Shown here one piece after another: positions 8,512-17,400 of a stretch of DNA of 64,000 nt (its first letter is position 1; every line of letters begins with the position of its first letter). Position numbers and translations under genes: made by a program. A model generated the notes under the pieces. That model had not been told where the DNA came from. It saw only the letters and a program-made list of their open reading frames with translations, and did not search any database. This DNA comes from Burkholderia cenocepacia (GTDB taxonomy: Bacteria > Pseudomonadota > Gammaproteobacteria > Burkholderiales > Burkholderiaceae), in assembly GCF_900446215.1 (NCBI RefSeq), contig NZ_UAQZ01000012.1:930001-994000 (forward strand). Reading direction: 5' to 3'.

Positions 8512-8949
8512 ATGCAATATCTACGCAACGTGTCCCGATTTGCCGTCGCCGCGGCGCTGACCGCCGGCCTCGCAGCCGGTGCGACCGGCGCGTACGCGCA
8601 GTCGGACGGCTTGCCCGCCGCGCGCCAGCAAGGCGATGTCACCTTCGTGTCCGGCGGTGTCGGGCAGGACGAATCGACGGCGTTCCAGCGCAACGAGTCG
8701 CAGTGGCCGCTGGCGCTGCGCTTCACCGGCAAGGGCGGCGAGTTCCTGGCCGACGTCCATGTCCGGATCGTCGACGGCAAGGGCGCCGAAGTGCTGAAAA
8801 CCGACACGCGCGGGCCGTACATGCTCGTGAAGGTGCCGCCGGGGCGCTATACGGTGCACGCGTCGTACCAGGGCAGCGACGAATCGCGCGCCGTCACGGT
8901 CGGCGCGAAGGGCGGCGCGAAAGCCGCGTTCCAGTGGAGTGCGCAGTAG
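8512..8949 (+). CDS. Small secreted protein with a carboxypeptidase-regulatory-like beta-sandwich (function unknown)
   Basis: This protein of 145 residues starts at an ATG after AAGGAGAGAG. An upstream in-frame ATG at 8485 lacks such a site. Residues 1-28 form a clear signal peptide ending in TGAYAQS. The mature part ends in a pattern typical of Ig-like or carboxypeptidase-regulatory folds: FLADVHVRIVDGKG, then GPYMLVKVPPGRYTVHASY. It should be exported to the periplasm. It lies 108 bases after htrA on the same strand, and an intrinsic terminator follows, so it could be the last gene of the stress operon. I do not recognise a specific function. Confidence 0.8.
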   Translation: MQYLRNVSRFAVAAALTAGLAAGATGAYAQSDGLPAARQQGDVTFVSGGVGQDESTAFQRNESQWPLALRFTGKGGEFLADVHVRIVDGKGAEVLKTDTRGPYMLVKVPPGRYTVHASYQGSDESRAVTVGAKGGAKAAFQWSAQ

Positions 8950-9007
8950 CCCGTCGCGCGCGGCCGGGCTCCCGGTCGCGCAATCGGACGAAGTTTCGCC
9001 CATAATG

Positions 9008-9037
9008 AAAGCCACGGCATGCGTGCCGTGGCTTTTT
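9008..9037 (+). terminator. Intrinsic terminator
   Basis: GCCACGGCA (9011-9019) pairs perfectly with TGCCGTGGC (9024-9032) over a TGCG loop, followed by five T. It ends the htrA/8512-8949 unit. The stem sequence recurs in two terminators near 19.2 and 19.5 kb. Confidence 0.88.
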
Positions 9038-9078
9038 CGTTTCCTGCCCCCGGCCTGACGCCGCCCGAAGGAGAAACG

Positions 9079-9438
9079 ATGTCCGATGCAGCCGACCCCC
9101 GACTCGAAATCGTGCCGAACCGTCATCGCGTGCGCGTGATTCATCGCGGCATCACCTATGCCGATTCGCACGGCGCGCTGACCGTGCGCGAGGCGGGGCT
9201 CCCGGACATTCATTACCTGCCGCGCGGCGACGTCAACATGCGCCGGCTCGTGAAATCGGGCGTCACGTCGGCCTGCCCGTTCAGGGGGCAAGCCGTGCAT
9301 TTCGACTTGCAGACGGAAGACGGCGTGATCGAGAACGCCGCATGGAGTTACGAAGAACCGAAGGAGGCGGCGGCCGTGCTCGCGCACTACGTCGCCTTCG
9401 ATGTCGCACGGGTCGACAGTCTCGTCGAGACGTCCTGA
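9079..9438 (+). CDS. DUF427-family protein
   Basis: This 119-residue cytoplasmic protein starts at the ATG at 9079 after AAGGAG. It matches the DUF427 pattern: VRVIHRGITYADS near the start, LPDIHYLPRGDVNM, then SACPFRGQAVHFDL and a late NAAWSYEEP segment. The fold is a small beta-rich barrel found in bacteria and fungi, without a settled biochemical role. It is followed after 28 bases by a CoxG-like gene on the same strand, so the pair is probably cotranscribed. No partner enzyme in the area suggests a substrate. Confidence 0.85.
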   Translation: MSDAADPRLEIVPNRHRVRVIHRGITYADSHGALTVREAGLPDIHYLPRGDVNMRRLVKSGVTSACPFRGQAVHFDLQTEDGVIENAAWSYEEPKEAAAVLAHYVAFDVARVDSLVETS

Positions 9439-9466
9439 TGCGGCGCGCGTTCATCGGGGAGGCGTC

Positions 9467-10174
9467 ATGGAACTGAACGACACGTTACGCGTACCGCTCG
9501 CGCCGCCTGTCGTGCGGGATGCGCTGGAGGATCTCGCGCTGCTGCGAGCGAGCTTCGACCATTGCGAATCGTTCGTGAAACTCGCGCACGGCGAGTTCGC
9601 GCTGACGATCACGGTGCCGCTCGGCCCGCTGCGCGCCCGCTACGACGTGCGCGCGCATGCGGCCGCCGAGCAGGGCGACGCCGAAGGTCGGCCGCGCCGG
9701 GTGCTCAACTTCAAGGCGCGGGCCGACGGCCTCGGCGCGCTGCGCGGCCAGGTCGAACTGGTGCTGACGCCGGATGACGATGCGAACGCCACGCGGATCG
9801 AATACGTGGTCTGGGCGACGGCGAGCGGGCCGCTCGCGGAGTTGCCGGCGCGGCAGATCGACAATGCGCTGCGCGAATGGACCGACACGTTCTTTCGCGA
9901 GTTCTGCGCGGTCGTGCAGGCGAAGCACGGTCTCGCGCCGAATCGCGCGCGCGCCCCCGCGCAGCGCCGCCAGCATGTCTTCCTGCGGCCGGCGTCGCTG
10001 GTGGCCGCGACGAAGCGTTCGCTGCCGCCGCATCTCGGCGGCGCGCTGAGCGGGCGGGCGGCGAGCGCGCTTCCGCATCGCGATTCGGGCACCGTGCCCG
10101 TATGGGCCTGGGCGGCGATGATCGTGTTCGTCGCGTTGCTGCTTTACGCGGCGCGCTGGATCAACGGCGGCTGA
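9467..10174 (+). CDS. SRPBCC/CoxG-like protein with a C-terminal membrane anchor
   Basis: This protein has 235 residues, with an ATG after GGGGAGGCG. Residues 1-150 look like the helix-grip (START/SRPBCC) fold of the CO-dehydrogenase subunit G family: LRVPLAPPVVRDALEDL at the start, a central strand pair rich in charged residues, and a long final helix (LPARQIDNALREWTDTFF). A linker rich in Arg/Ala follows, then one membrane helix VWAWAAMIVFVALLLYAA just before the end, giving a tail-anchored form. CoxG-type proteins act in maturation or membrane attachment of molybdenum hydroxylases, but no such hydroxylase lies in this window. Function is therefore unassigned. Confidence 0.72.
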   Translation: MELNDTLRVPLAPPVVRDALEDLALLRASFDHCESFVKLAHGEFALTITVPLGPLRARYDVRAHAAAEQGDAEGRPRRVLNFKARADGLGALRGQVELVLTPDDDANATRIEYVVWATASGPLAELPARQIDNALREWTDTFFREFCAVVQAKHGLAPNRARAPAQRRQHVFLRPASLVAATKRSLPPHLGGALSGRAASALPHRDSGTVPVWAWAAMIVFVALLLYAARWINGG

Positions 10175-10225
10175 GCGGCTGCCCGGTTCCGCTTCGAGGC
10201 CTGCCCGCCACGCGCGCGGCCGGCG

Positions 10226-11233
10226 TCAGTGTCCCGCGTCGGCACGGGCTCCGGCGCCGCGAAATTCCCTTCGATACGCAGACGGCGACGTGCCGAGCGC
10301 GCCCGCGAAATGCTGGCGCAGCGACACGCTCGAGCCGTAGCCGGCCGCCTGCGCGATCGCGTCGATCGACTGCCCGGTGGTTTCGAGCAGATGCTGCGCA
10401 CGCGCGAGCCGTTCGGCCTGCAGCCACGCGGTGACGGTCGTGCCCGTCGCCTGGCGGAAGTGGCGCGTGAACGTGCGGCGGCTCATCAGCACGCGTTCGG
10501 CGAGCGAATCGACGCTGTGCGCGGCGTCGAGATGCGCGCGCACCCAGTCGAGCAGGCCCGCGAGCCGTGCATCGCGCGGGTGCGCGGCGACCGGCTGCGG
10601 TACGTATTGGGCCTGTCCGCCCTGGCGGTGCGGCGGGATCACGAGGCGGCGCGCGATCCGGTTCGCGGCGTCCGAGCCGAAGCGCCGCCGCACGACGTGC
10701 AGGCAGCAGTCGAGGCCGGCGGCCGTGCCGGCTGACGTCATCAGGTTGCCGTCGTCCACGTAGAGCACGTCGGGATCGAGTTTCACGCGCGGAAAGCGTT
10801 GGGCGAAATCGTCGGCCCACGCCCAGTGCGTGGTGGCCGGACGGCCGTCGAGCAGGCCGGCCGCGGCGAGCACGTAGGCACCGAGGCACAGGCCCACGAG
10901 CTCCGCGCCGCGCGCGGCGACCTCGCGGACCGCATCGAGCAGCGCGTCGGGCGGCGCTTCGTCCGGGTCGCGCCAGGACGGCACGATGACGATGTCCGCG
11001 TCGTCGAGCGCGTCGAGCCCGTACGGTGCGGTGATCGTGAAGCCGCCTGTCGTCGCGAGCGGGCCGCGCTCGGCCGAGCAGACGCGGAACTCGAACGCGG
11101 GCGACGCGGCCGCATCACGCTCCTTGCCGAACACGACCGATGGCACGGACAGGTGGAACGGACTGATGCCGTCGTACGCGATCACGGCGACGATGGTCGG
11201 AACGGACGGGGCGGGCGACGCGGCGGCGAGCAT
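10226..11233 (-). CDS. GlxA-type transcriptional regulator (DJ-1/PfpI domain plus AraC helix-turn-helix)
   Basis: This 335-residue protein combines an N-terminal DJ-1/PfpI-like glutamine-amidotransferase fold (IVAVIAYDGISPFHLSVP, LVGLCLGAYVLAAAGLL with a Cys at the elbow) and a C-terminal AraC/XylS pair of helix-turn-helix motifs (VLMSRRTFTRHFRQATG, then IDAIAQAAGYGSSVSLRQHF). The family activates small catabolic operons. It is divergent from an isochorismatase-type hydrolase gene over a gap of about 150 bases that contains a perfect 9-base inverted repeat. Control of that gene is the natural prediction. The inducer is unknown. Confidence 0.92.
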   Translation of the reverse strand: MLAAASPAPSVPTIVAVIAYDGISPFHLSVPSVVFGKERDAAASPAFEFRVCSAERGPLATTGGFTITAPYGLDALDDADIVIVPSWRDPDEAPPDALLDAVREVAARGAELVGLCLGAYVLAAAGLLDGRPATTHWAWADDFAQRFPRVKLDPDVLYVDDGNLMTSAGTAAGLDCCLHVVRRRFGSDAANRIARRLVIPPHRQGGQAQYVPQPVAAHPRDARLAGLLDWVRAHLDAAHSVDSLAERVLMSRRTFTRHFRQATGTTVTAWLQAERLARAQHLLETTGQSIDAIAQAAGYGSSVSLRQHFAGALGTSPSAYRREFRGAGARADAGH

Positions 11234-11253
11234 GGCGGATTCCGGAAAGGCGA

Positions 11254-11288
11254 TGGCCCGATTTTATCGAAGAATGGCTATCGGGCCA
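11254..11288. promoter_or_regulatory. Inverted repeat in the glxA-like/isochorismatase divergent gap
   Basis: TGGCCCGAT at 11254-11262 is repeated in inverse as ATCGGGCCA at 11280-11288, a perfect 9-base match with 17 bases between. The half-site centres are 26 bases apart. It is a candidate operator of the adjacent AraC-type regulator. An extra ATCGG copy sits at 11291-11295. Confidence 0.55.
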
Positions 11289-11385
11289 CTATCGGCATAC
11301 GCGCTGCGGTCCGACAATGCATCCCATCGCACTGCTGGCCGCCCTGCTCCGGGGCGGGGCAGCGCCTCCCGACCAGGAGTCCGCC

Positions 11386-12063
11386 ATGCTTGCCGCCGCG
11401 TCGCCCGCCGTCCCGCAATCCGCTTCCCGTCCCGCTGCCCGCCGCGCACTGATCGTGATCGACGTGCAGAACGAATACGTGACGGGCAACCTGCCGATCG
11501 AATATCCGCCGCTCGACGTGTCGCTCGCGAACATCGGCCGGGCGATCGACGCCGCGCACGCGGCCGGCGTGCCGGTGATCGTGGTTCAGCACGTCGCGCC
11601 GGCCGGTGCGCCGATCTTCGCGCCCGGCACCGACGGCGTCGCGCTGCACACGGTGGTCACCAGCCGCCCGTACGCGCACCTGATCGAGAAGGCGCAAGCG
11701 AGCTCGTTCGCCGGCACCGATCTCGCCGCGTGGCTCGACGCGCACGGAATCGACACGCTCGCGGTGACCGGCTACATGACGCACAACTGCAATGCGTCGA
11801 CGGTCTATCACGCGGCGCATGCGGGGCTGAAGGTCGAATACCTGAACGACGCGACGGGCGCGCTGCCTTACGAGAACGAAGCGGGGGCGGTGAGCGCCGA
11901 AGAGATTCACCGCACGTACGCGGTGGTGTTCCAGTCGAATTTCGCGGCGGTGATGTCGACCGACGCGTGGATCGCGGGGCTCGCCGGCGCACCGATGCCG
12001 GCGCGCGATTCGGTGGCCGCGTCGAACCGGCGGGCCCGCGCGCGGCGCGCGAAGGCGGCCTGA
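11386..12063 (+). CDS. Isochorismatase-family cysteine hydrolase
   Basis: A 225-residue cytoplasmic hydrolase. The ATG at 11386 follows AGGAG, and an upstream in-frame ATG at 11317 lacks a ribosome site. The catalytic triad of the family is visible: Asp in LIVIDVQNEY, Lys in LIEKAQASSF, and Cys in GYMTHNCNAST with a preceding cis-peptide region. The fold covers nicotinamidases, N-carbamoylsarcosine and biuret amidases, and true isochorismatases. Nothing here points to siderophore synthesis, so an amide or ureide hydrolase is more likely. It is divergent from, and probably regulated by, the GlxA-type regulator. The C-terminus carries a basic Ala/Arg-rich tail (NRRARARRAKAA) not typical of the family core. 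Confidence 0.88.
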   Translation: MLAAASPAVPQSASRPAARRALIVIDVQNEYVTGNLPIEYPPLDVSLANIGRAIDAAHAAGVPVIVVQHVAPAGAPIFAPGTDGVALHTVVTSRPYAHLIEKAQASSFAGTDLAAWLDAHGIDTLAVTGYMTHNCNASTVYHAAHAGLKVEYLNDATGALPYENEAGAVSAEEIHRTYAVVFQSNFAAVMSTDAWIAGLAGAPMPARDSVAASNRRARARRAKAA

Positions 12064-12100
12064 CCCGGCACGGCGACGCGGCGCGCGATGCGCCGTGCCG

Positions 12101-12742
12101 TCAGTCGCGGTCCTTCAGCATCGCCGGGCTGTAGCGCAGCATGTCGAAACAGCCGTCGACGAGCTTTTCCGCATGCTGCTCGGCGTCGATCTCGTCGGGC
12201 AGCATCAGCATGTCGCGCACGAAGCCGCTGACCAGCGTGTGCAGCATCAGCGTCGCGCGCCACGTGTCGAGCCGCTCGGGCAGCAGCTTGAGCCCCACGG
12301 CCACCGCGAGATCGGCGTCGATCATGTGCAGCGCCTCGCTCATCCCCGCGCGGTTGCGCTGCAGCAGCGGCTCCATGTCCGCGACGTACTCGCACTTCAT
12401 GAACAGGATGCTGAACACGCGGCGCAGCTGCGGGTCGCGCTGCACGCCGAGCAGGCACCAGATCAGGATCTGGCGCACCTTCTCCAGCGGATTGCCGCCC
12501 GGCGCGTCGAGCGGCATCCGTTTCAACTCGTCGATCGGCAGGAACACGCGGTCGAACATCGCATCGAACAGTTCGCTCTTGTTCGCGAAATGCCAGTAGA
12601 TCGCGCCGCGCGTCACGCCGGCGTGCTGCGCGATGTCCGCGAGCGACGTGTGCGACACGCCTTTCTCGAAGAACACGTGTTCGGCGGCGTCGAGAATGCG
12701 ATTGCGCGTCTCGAGCGCCTCCTCCTTGGTACGTCTGACCAT
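12101..12742 (-). CDS. bpeR: TetR-family repressor of the adjacent RND efflux operon (AcrR/BpeR type)
   Basis: This repressor has 213 residues from the ATG at 12742 (MVRRTKEEALETR). The N-terminal helix-turn-helix reads RILDAAEHVFFEKGV, TSLADIAQHAGVTRGAIYWHF, which is typical of the AcrR/TtgR/MexZ/BpeR group. The C-terminal ligand-binding domain has the AcrR-like TetR_C_2 look (LRRVFSILFMKCEYV). It is divergent from the adaptor-pump-channel operon. A site closely resembling the E. coli acrAB operator lies within the operon promoter at 12878-12901. It should repress pump synthesis until it binds a hydrophobic or cationic drug. The symbol follows the Burkholderia BpeAB-OprB system, and the exact orthology is from memory. 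Confidence 0.9.
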   Translation of the reverse strand: MVRRTKEEALETRNRILDAAEHVFFEKGVSHTSLADIAQHAGVTRGAIYWHFANKSELFDAMFDRVFLPIDELKRMPLDAPGGNPLEKVRQILIWCLLGVQRDPQLRRVFSILFMKCEYVADMEPLLQRNRAGMSEALHMIDADLAVAVGLKLLPERLDTWRATLMLHTLVSGFVRDMLMLPDEIDAEQHAEKLVDGCFDMLRYSPAMLKDRD

Positions 12743-12875
12743 GTGCAGGCCTGATTGGATCGATCGTAGGTGAATATAGGGTCCGCAACCCCTCGTCGCC
12801 GTCACGCAGACGGGCTATGCTTGCTGCTGGTAACAATCTGTAAGACTGGACAGCGGGCGGAGTACAAACGGGCTT

Positions 12876-12903
12876 TTTACATACATTCGTGAATGTATAT
12901 ACA
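12876..12903 (+). promoter_or_regulatory. RND operon promoter with embedded AcrR-type operator
   Basis: A 24-base near-palindrome spans 12878-12901, with the perfect core ATACATTC-GT-GAATGTAT at 12881-12898. It differs from the E. coli AcrR operator, as I recall it, at only two positions. A promoter is readable around it: TTTACA (12876-12881), 16 bases, TATACA (12898-12903). The operator therefore fills the spacer, and repression by occlusion is expected. The start codon is 240 bases further on. Confidence 0.75.
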
Positions 12904-12999
12904 ATACCACCCTACGATCGAATGACCCAAGTGGCAATCAGTTAATATCCCACTCTGCTGATTCCCGCCCTAGTACCAGTCCGCAGTTCGCGGCATCCC

Positions 13000-13026
13000 C
13001 GTCGGCACGGAGGTCTCGTGCCGACG
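13000..13026 (+). other. Perfect 10-base hairpin in the RND operon leader
   Basis: CGTCGGCACG (13000-13009) pairs with CGTGCCGACG (13017-13026) over a 7-base loop. It lies in the predicted 5' leader of the efflux operon. No T-run follows, so it is not a simple terminator. It could be an mRNA structure or another protein site. Confidence 0.45.
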
Positions 13027-13142
13027 TGCTGTATCTGGCAGTCCAGTAATTCAGGTGTTCGATCTGCGCCGCGAGGCGCATCCGTGTTGCGCTCCGGTCG
13101 GGCGTGGCACTTATTCCATTGGTTATACACAGAGGTCGCTCC

Positions 13143-14417
13143 ATGCGCGTCGAACGGGTTCCATACCGCTTAATCACTGTCGCGACGGCCGCCGTTTTCC
13201 TGGCCGCGTGCGGGAAAAAAGAATCGGCACCGCCGCCGCAAACGCCGGAAGTCGGCGTCGTCACCGTCCAGCCGCAATCCGTACCGGTCTTCACCGACCT
13301 GCCGGGCCGCACCAGTGCATTCCTCGTCGCGCAGGTGCGCGCGCGGGTCGACGGCATCGTGCTGCGTCGTGAATTCACCGAGGGCACCGACGTCAAGGCC
13401 GGCCAGCGTCTCTACAAGATCGATCCGGCGCCGTACATCGCGGCCCTGAACAGCGCGAAGGCGACGCTCGCGAAGGCGCAGGCGAACCTCGTCACGCAGA
13501 ACGCGCTGGTCGCGCGCTACAAGGTGCTGGTCGCCGCGAACGCGGTCAGCAAGCAGGACTACGACAACGCGGTCGCCACGCAAGGGCAGGCCGCGGCGGA
13601 CGTCGCGGCCGGCAAGGCGGCGGTCGACACCGCGCAGATCAACCTCGGCTACACGGATGTCGTGTCGCCGATCACCGGCCGCGTCGGCATCTCGCAAGTG
13701 ACGCCGGGCGCCTACGTGCAGGCGAGCCAGGCGACGCTGATGTCGACCGTGCAGCAGCTCGATCCGGTGTACGTCGACCTCACGCAGTCGAGCCTCGAAG
13801 GGCTGAAGCTGCGTCAGGACGTGCAGAGCGGCCGTCTGAAGACGACCGGTCCGGGCGCGGCGAAGGTGTCGTTGATTCTCGAAGACGGCAAGACCTATTC
13901 GGAGCCGGGCAAGCTGCAGTTCTCGGACGTGACGGTCGACCAGACCACCGGCTCGGTGACGATCCGCGCGGTGTTCCCGAACCCGAATCGCGTGCTGCTG
14001 CCGGGCATGTTCGTGCGTGCACGGATCGAGGAAGGCGTGAACGAGAACGCGTTCCTGGTGCCGCAGATCGGCGTCACGCACGACCAGAAGGGCCAGGCGA
14101 TCGCGATGGTGGTGAACGCCAGCAACAAGGTCGAGCCGCGTCCGCTGAAGACCACCGGCATGCAAGGCCAGAACTGGGTCGTCGAAGGCGGTCTGCAGGC
14201 GGGCGATCACGTGATCGTGCAAGGCGTCGACAAGGTGCGCCCGGGCGCGACCGTGAAGACGGTCCCCGCGCAGCTCGCCCCGGCGGCCGATGCCGCTTCG
14301 GGCGCTGCTGCCCCCGCCGCGCCGGCCGCTGCCGGGTCCGGCGCCGCTGCCGCTTCCGGTGCCGCCGCATCGGGCGCCGCGCCGGCGAGTGCTGCCGCTG
14401 CTTCGAGCGCGAAATAA
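13143..14417 (+). CDS. bpeA: RND efflux periplasmic adaptor (membrane fusion) protein
   Basis: This is a 424-residue lipoprotein that links the inner-membrane pump to the outer-membrane channel. The start is the ATG at 13143; an upstream in-frame ATG at 13104 would spoil the signal. The signal peptide ends in a lipobox (VFLAAC, Cys near residue 22). HlyD/AcrA features follow: a lipoyl half near VRARVDGIVLRREFTEG, a coiled-coil hairpin (about 95-165) and the second lipoyl half near VVSPITGRVGIS. The last 45 or so residues are a low-complexity Ala/Pro/Ser tail absent from most AcrA relatives. The pump gene follows after 15 bases. Confidence 0.95.
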   Translation: MRVERVPYRLITVATAAVFLAACGKKESAPPPQTPEVGVVTVQPQSVPVFTDLPGRTSAFLVAQVRARVDGIVLRREFTEGTDVKAGQRLYKIDPAPYIAALNSAKATLAKAQANLVTQNALVARYKVLVAANAVSKQDYDNAVATQGQAAADVAAGKAAVDTAQINLGYTDVVSPITGRVGISQVTPGAYVQASQATLMSTVQQLDPVYVDLTQSSLEGLKLRQDVQSGRLKTTGPGAAKVSLILEDGKTYSEPGKLQFSDVTVDQTTGSVTIRAVFPNPNRVLLPGMFVRARIEEGVNENAFLVPQIGVTHDQKGQAIAMVVNASNKVEPRPLKTTGMQGQNWVVEGGLQAGDHVIVQGVDKVRPGATVKTVPAQLAPAADAASGAAAPAAPAAAGSGAAAASGAAASGAAPASAAAASSAK

Positions 14418-14432
14418 CAGGGAGCCTGTTTC

Positions 14433-17400
14433 ATGGCAAAGTTTTTTATCGATCGCCCGATCTTCGCGTGGGTGATCGCCATCATCCTGATGCTGGCCGG
14501 GGTTGCGGCGATCTTCACGCTGCCGATCTCGCAGTATCCGACGATCGCGCCGCCATCGATCCAGATCACCGCGAACTACCCGGGCGCTTCCGCGAAGACG
14601 GTGGAAGACACGGTGACGCAGGTGATCGAGCAGCAGATGAGCGGTCTCGACAACTTCCTGTACATGTCGTCGACGAGTGACGATTCGGGCAACGCAACGA
14701 TCACGCTGACCTTCGCGCCGGGCACCAACGCCGACATCGCGCAGGTCCAGGTGCAGAACAAGCTGTCGCTCGCGACGCCGGTTCTGCCGCAGGTCGTGCA
14801 GCAGCTCGGTCTGTCGGTCACGAAGTCGAGCAGCAGCTTCCTGCTGGTGCTCGCCTTCAACTCCGAAGACGGCAGCATGAACAAGTACGACCTCGCGAAC
14901 TTCGTGGCGTCGCACGTGAAGGATCCGATCAGCCGGCTGAACGGCGTCGGTACCGTCACGCTGTTCGGCTCGCAGTACGCGATGCGGATCTGGCTCGACC
15001 CGAACCGCCTGACCAACTACGGCCTCACGCCGGTCGACGTCAGTTCGGCGATCACCGCGCAGAACGTGCAGATCGCGGGCGGCCAGATCGGCGGCACGCC
15101 GGCCACGCCGGGCACCGTGCTGCAGGCGACGATCACCGAATCGACGCTGCTGCAGACGCCCGAGCAGTTCGGCAACATCCTGCTGAAGGTCAACCAGGAC
15201 GGCTCGCAGGTGCGCCTGAAGGACGTCGCGCAGATCGGCCTCGGCGGCGAAAACTACAACTTCGACACGAAGTACAACGGTCAGCCGACCGCGGCACTCG
15301 GTATCCAGCTCGCGACCAACGCGAACGCGCTCGCGACCGCGAAGGCCGTGCGCGCGAAGATCGACGAGCTCGCACCGTTCTTCCCGCACGGCCTCGTCGT
15401 GAAGTATCCGTACGACACGACGCCGTTCGTGAAGCTGTCGATCGAGGAAGTGGTCAAGACGCTGCTCGAAGGTATCGTGCTCGTGTTCCTCGTGATGTAT
15501 CTGTTCCTGCAGAACCTGCGGGCGACGATCATCCCGACGATCGCGGTGCCGGTCGTGCTGCTCGGTACGTTCGCGATCATGTCGATGGTCGGCTTCTCGA
15601 TCAACACGCTGTCGATGTTCGGCCTCGTGCTCGCGATCGGCCTGCTGGTCGACGATGCGATCGTGGTGGTCGAGAACGTCGAGCGCGTGATGGCGGAAGA
15701 GGGGCTGTCACCGAAGGAAGCGACCCGCAAGGCGATGGGCCAGATCACCGGCGCACTCGTCGGCGTGGCGCTCGTGCTGTCGGCGGTGTTCGTGCCGGTG
15801 GCGTTCTCCGGCGGCTCGGTCGGCGCGATCTATCGTCAGTTCTCGCTGACGATCGTGTCGGCGATGGTGCTGTCGGTGCTGGTCGCGTTGATTCTGACGC
15901 CGGCGCTGTGCGCGACGATCCTCAAGCCGATCCCGCAAGGGCATCACGAAGAGAAGAAGGGCTTCTTCGGCTGGTTCAACCGCACGTTCAACAACAGCCG
16001 CGACAAGTACCACGTCGGCGTGCACCACGTGATCAAGCGCTCGGGCCGCTGGCTCATCATCTATCTGGTCGTGATCGTCGCGGTCGGGCTGCTGTTCGTG
16101 CGCCTGCCGAAGTCGTTCCTGCCCGATGAAGACCAGGGCCTGATGTTCGTGATCGTGCAGACGCCGTCGGGCTCGACGCAGGAAACGACCGCGAAGACGC
16201 TCGCGAACATTTCCGACTACCTGTTGAAGGACGAGAAGGAAATCGTCGAATCGGCGTTTACGGTCAACGGCTTCAGCTTCGCGGGTCGCGGCCAGAACTC
16301 GGGTCTCGTGTTCGTCCGCCTGAAGGACTACTCGCAGCGTCAGCATGCGAACCAGAAGGTGCAGGCGCTGATCGGCCGGATGTTCGGGCGCTACGGGAGC
16401 TACAAGGACGCGCTCGTGATCCCGTTCAACCCGCCGTCGATTCCTGAGCTCGGTACGGCTGCCGGCTTCGACTTCGAGCTGACGGACAACGCCGGTCTCG
16501 GCCACGACGCGCTGATGGCCGCACGTAACCAGCTGCTCGGGATGGCATCGAAGGACCCGACGCTGCAGGGTGTGCGTCCGAACGGCCTGAACGATACGCC
16601 GCAGTACAAGGTGAACATCGACCGCGAGAAGGCGAATGCGCTCGGCGTGACGGCGGATGCGATCGACCAGACGTTCTCGATCGCCTGGGCGTCGAAGTAC
16701 GTGAACAACTTCCTCGACACCGACGGCCGGATCAAGAAGGTGTACGTGCAGGCCGATGCGCCGTTCCGGATGACGCCGGAAGACATGAACATCTGGTACG
16801 TGCGCAACGGGTCGGGCGGGATGGTGCCGTTCAGCGCGTTCGCGACCGGTCACTGGACGTACGGTTCGCCGAAGCTCGAGCGCTACAACGGTGTGTCGGC
16901 GATGGAAATCCAGGGGCAGGCCGCACCGGGCAAGTCGACCGGTCAGGCGATGGCCGCGATGGAAACGCTCGCGAAGAAGCTGCCGGTCGGTATCGGCTAT
17001 TCGTGGACGGGCCTGTCGTTCCAGGAAATCCAGTCCGGTTCGCAGGCGCCGATCCTGTACGCGATCTCGATCCTCGTCGTGTTCCTGTGTCTCGCGGCGC
17101 TGTATGAAAGCTGGTCGATCCCGTTCTCGGTGATCATGGTCGTGCCGCTCGGCGTGATCGGTGCGCTGCTCGCGGCCACGATGCGCGGCCTCGAGAACGA
17201 CGTGTTCTTCCAGGTCGGCCTGCTGACCACCGTGGGCCTGTCCGCGAAGAACGCGATCCTGATCGTCGAGTTCGCGCGCGAACTGCAGCAGACGGAGAAG
17301 ATGGGGCCGATCGAGGCCGCGCTGGAAGCGGCGCGCCTGCGGCTGCGTCCGATCCTGATGACGTCGCTCGCGTTCATTCTCGGCGTGATGCCGCTCGCGA

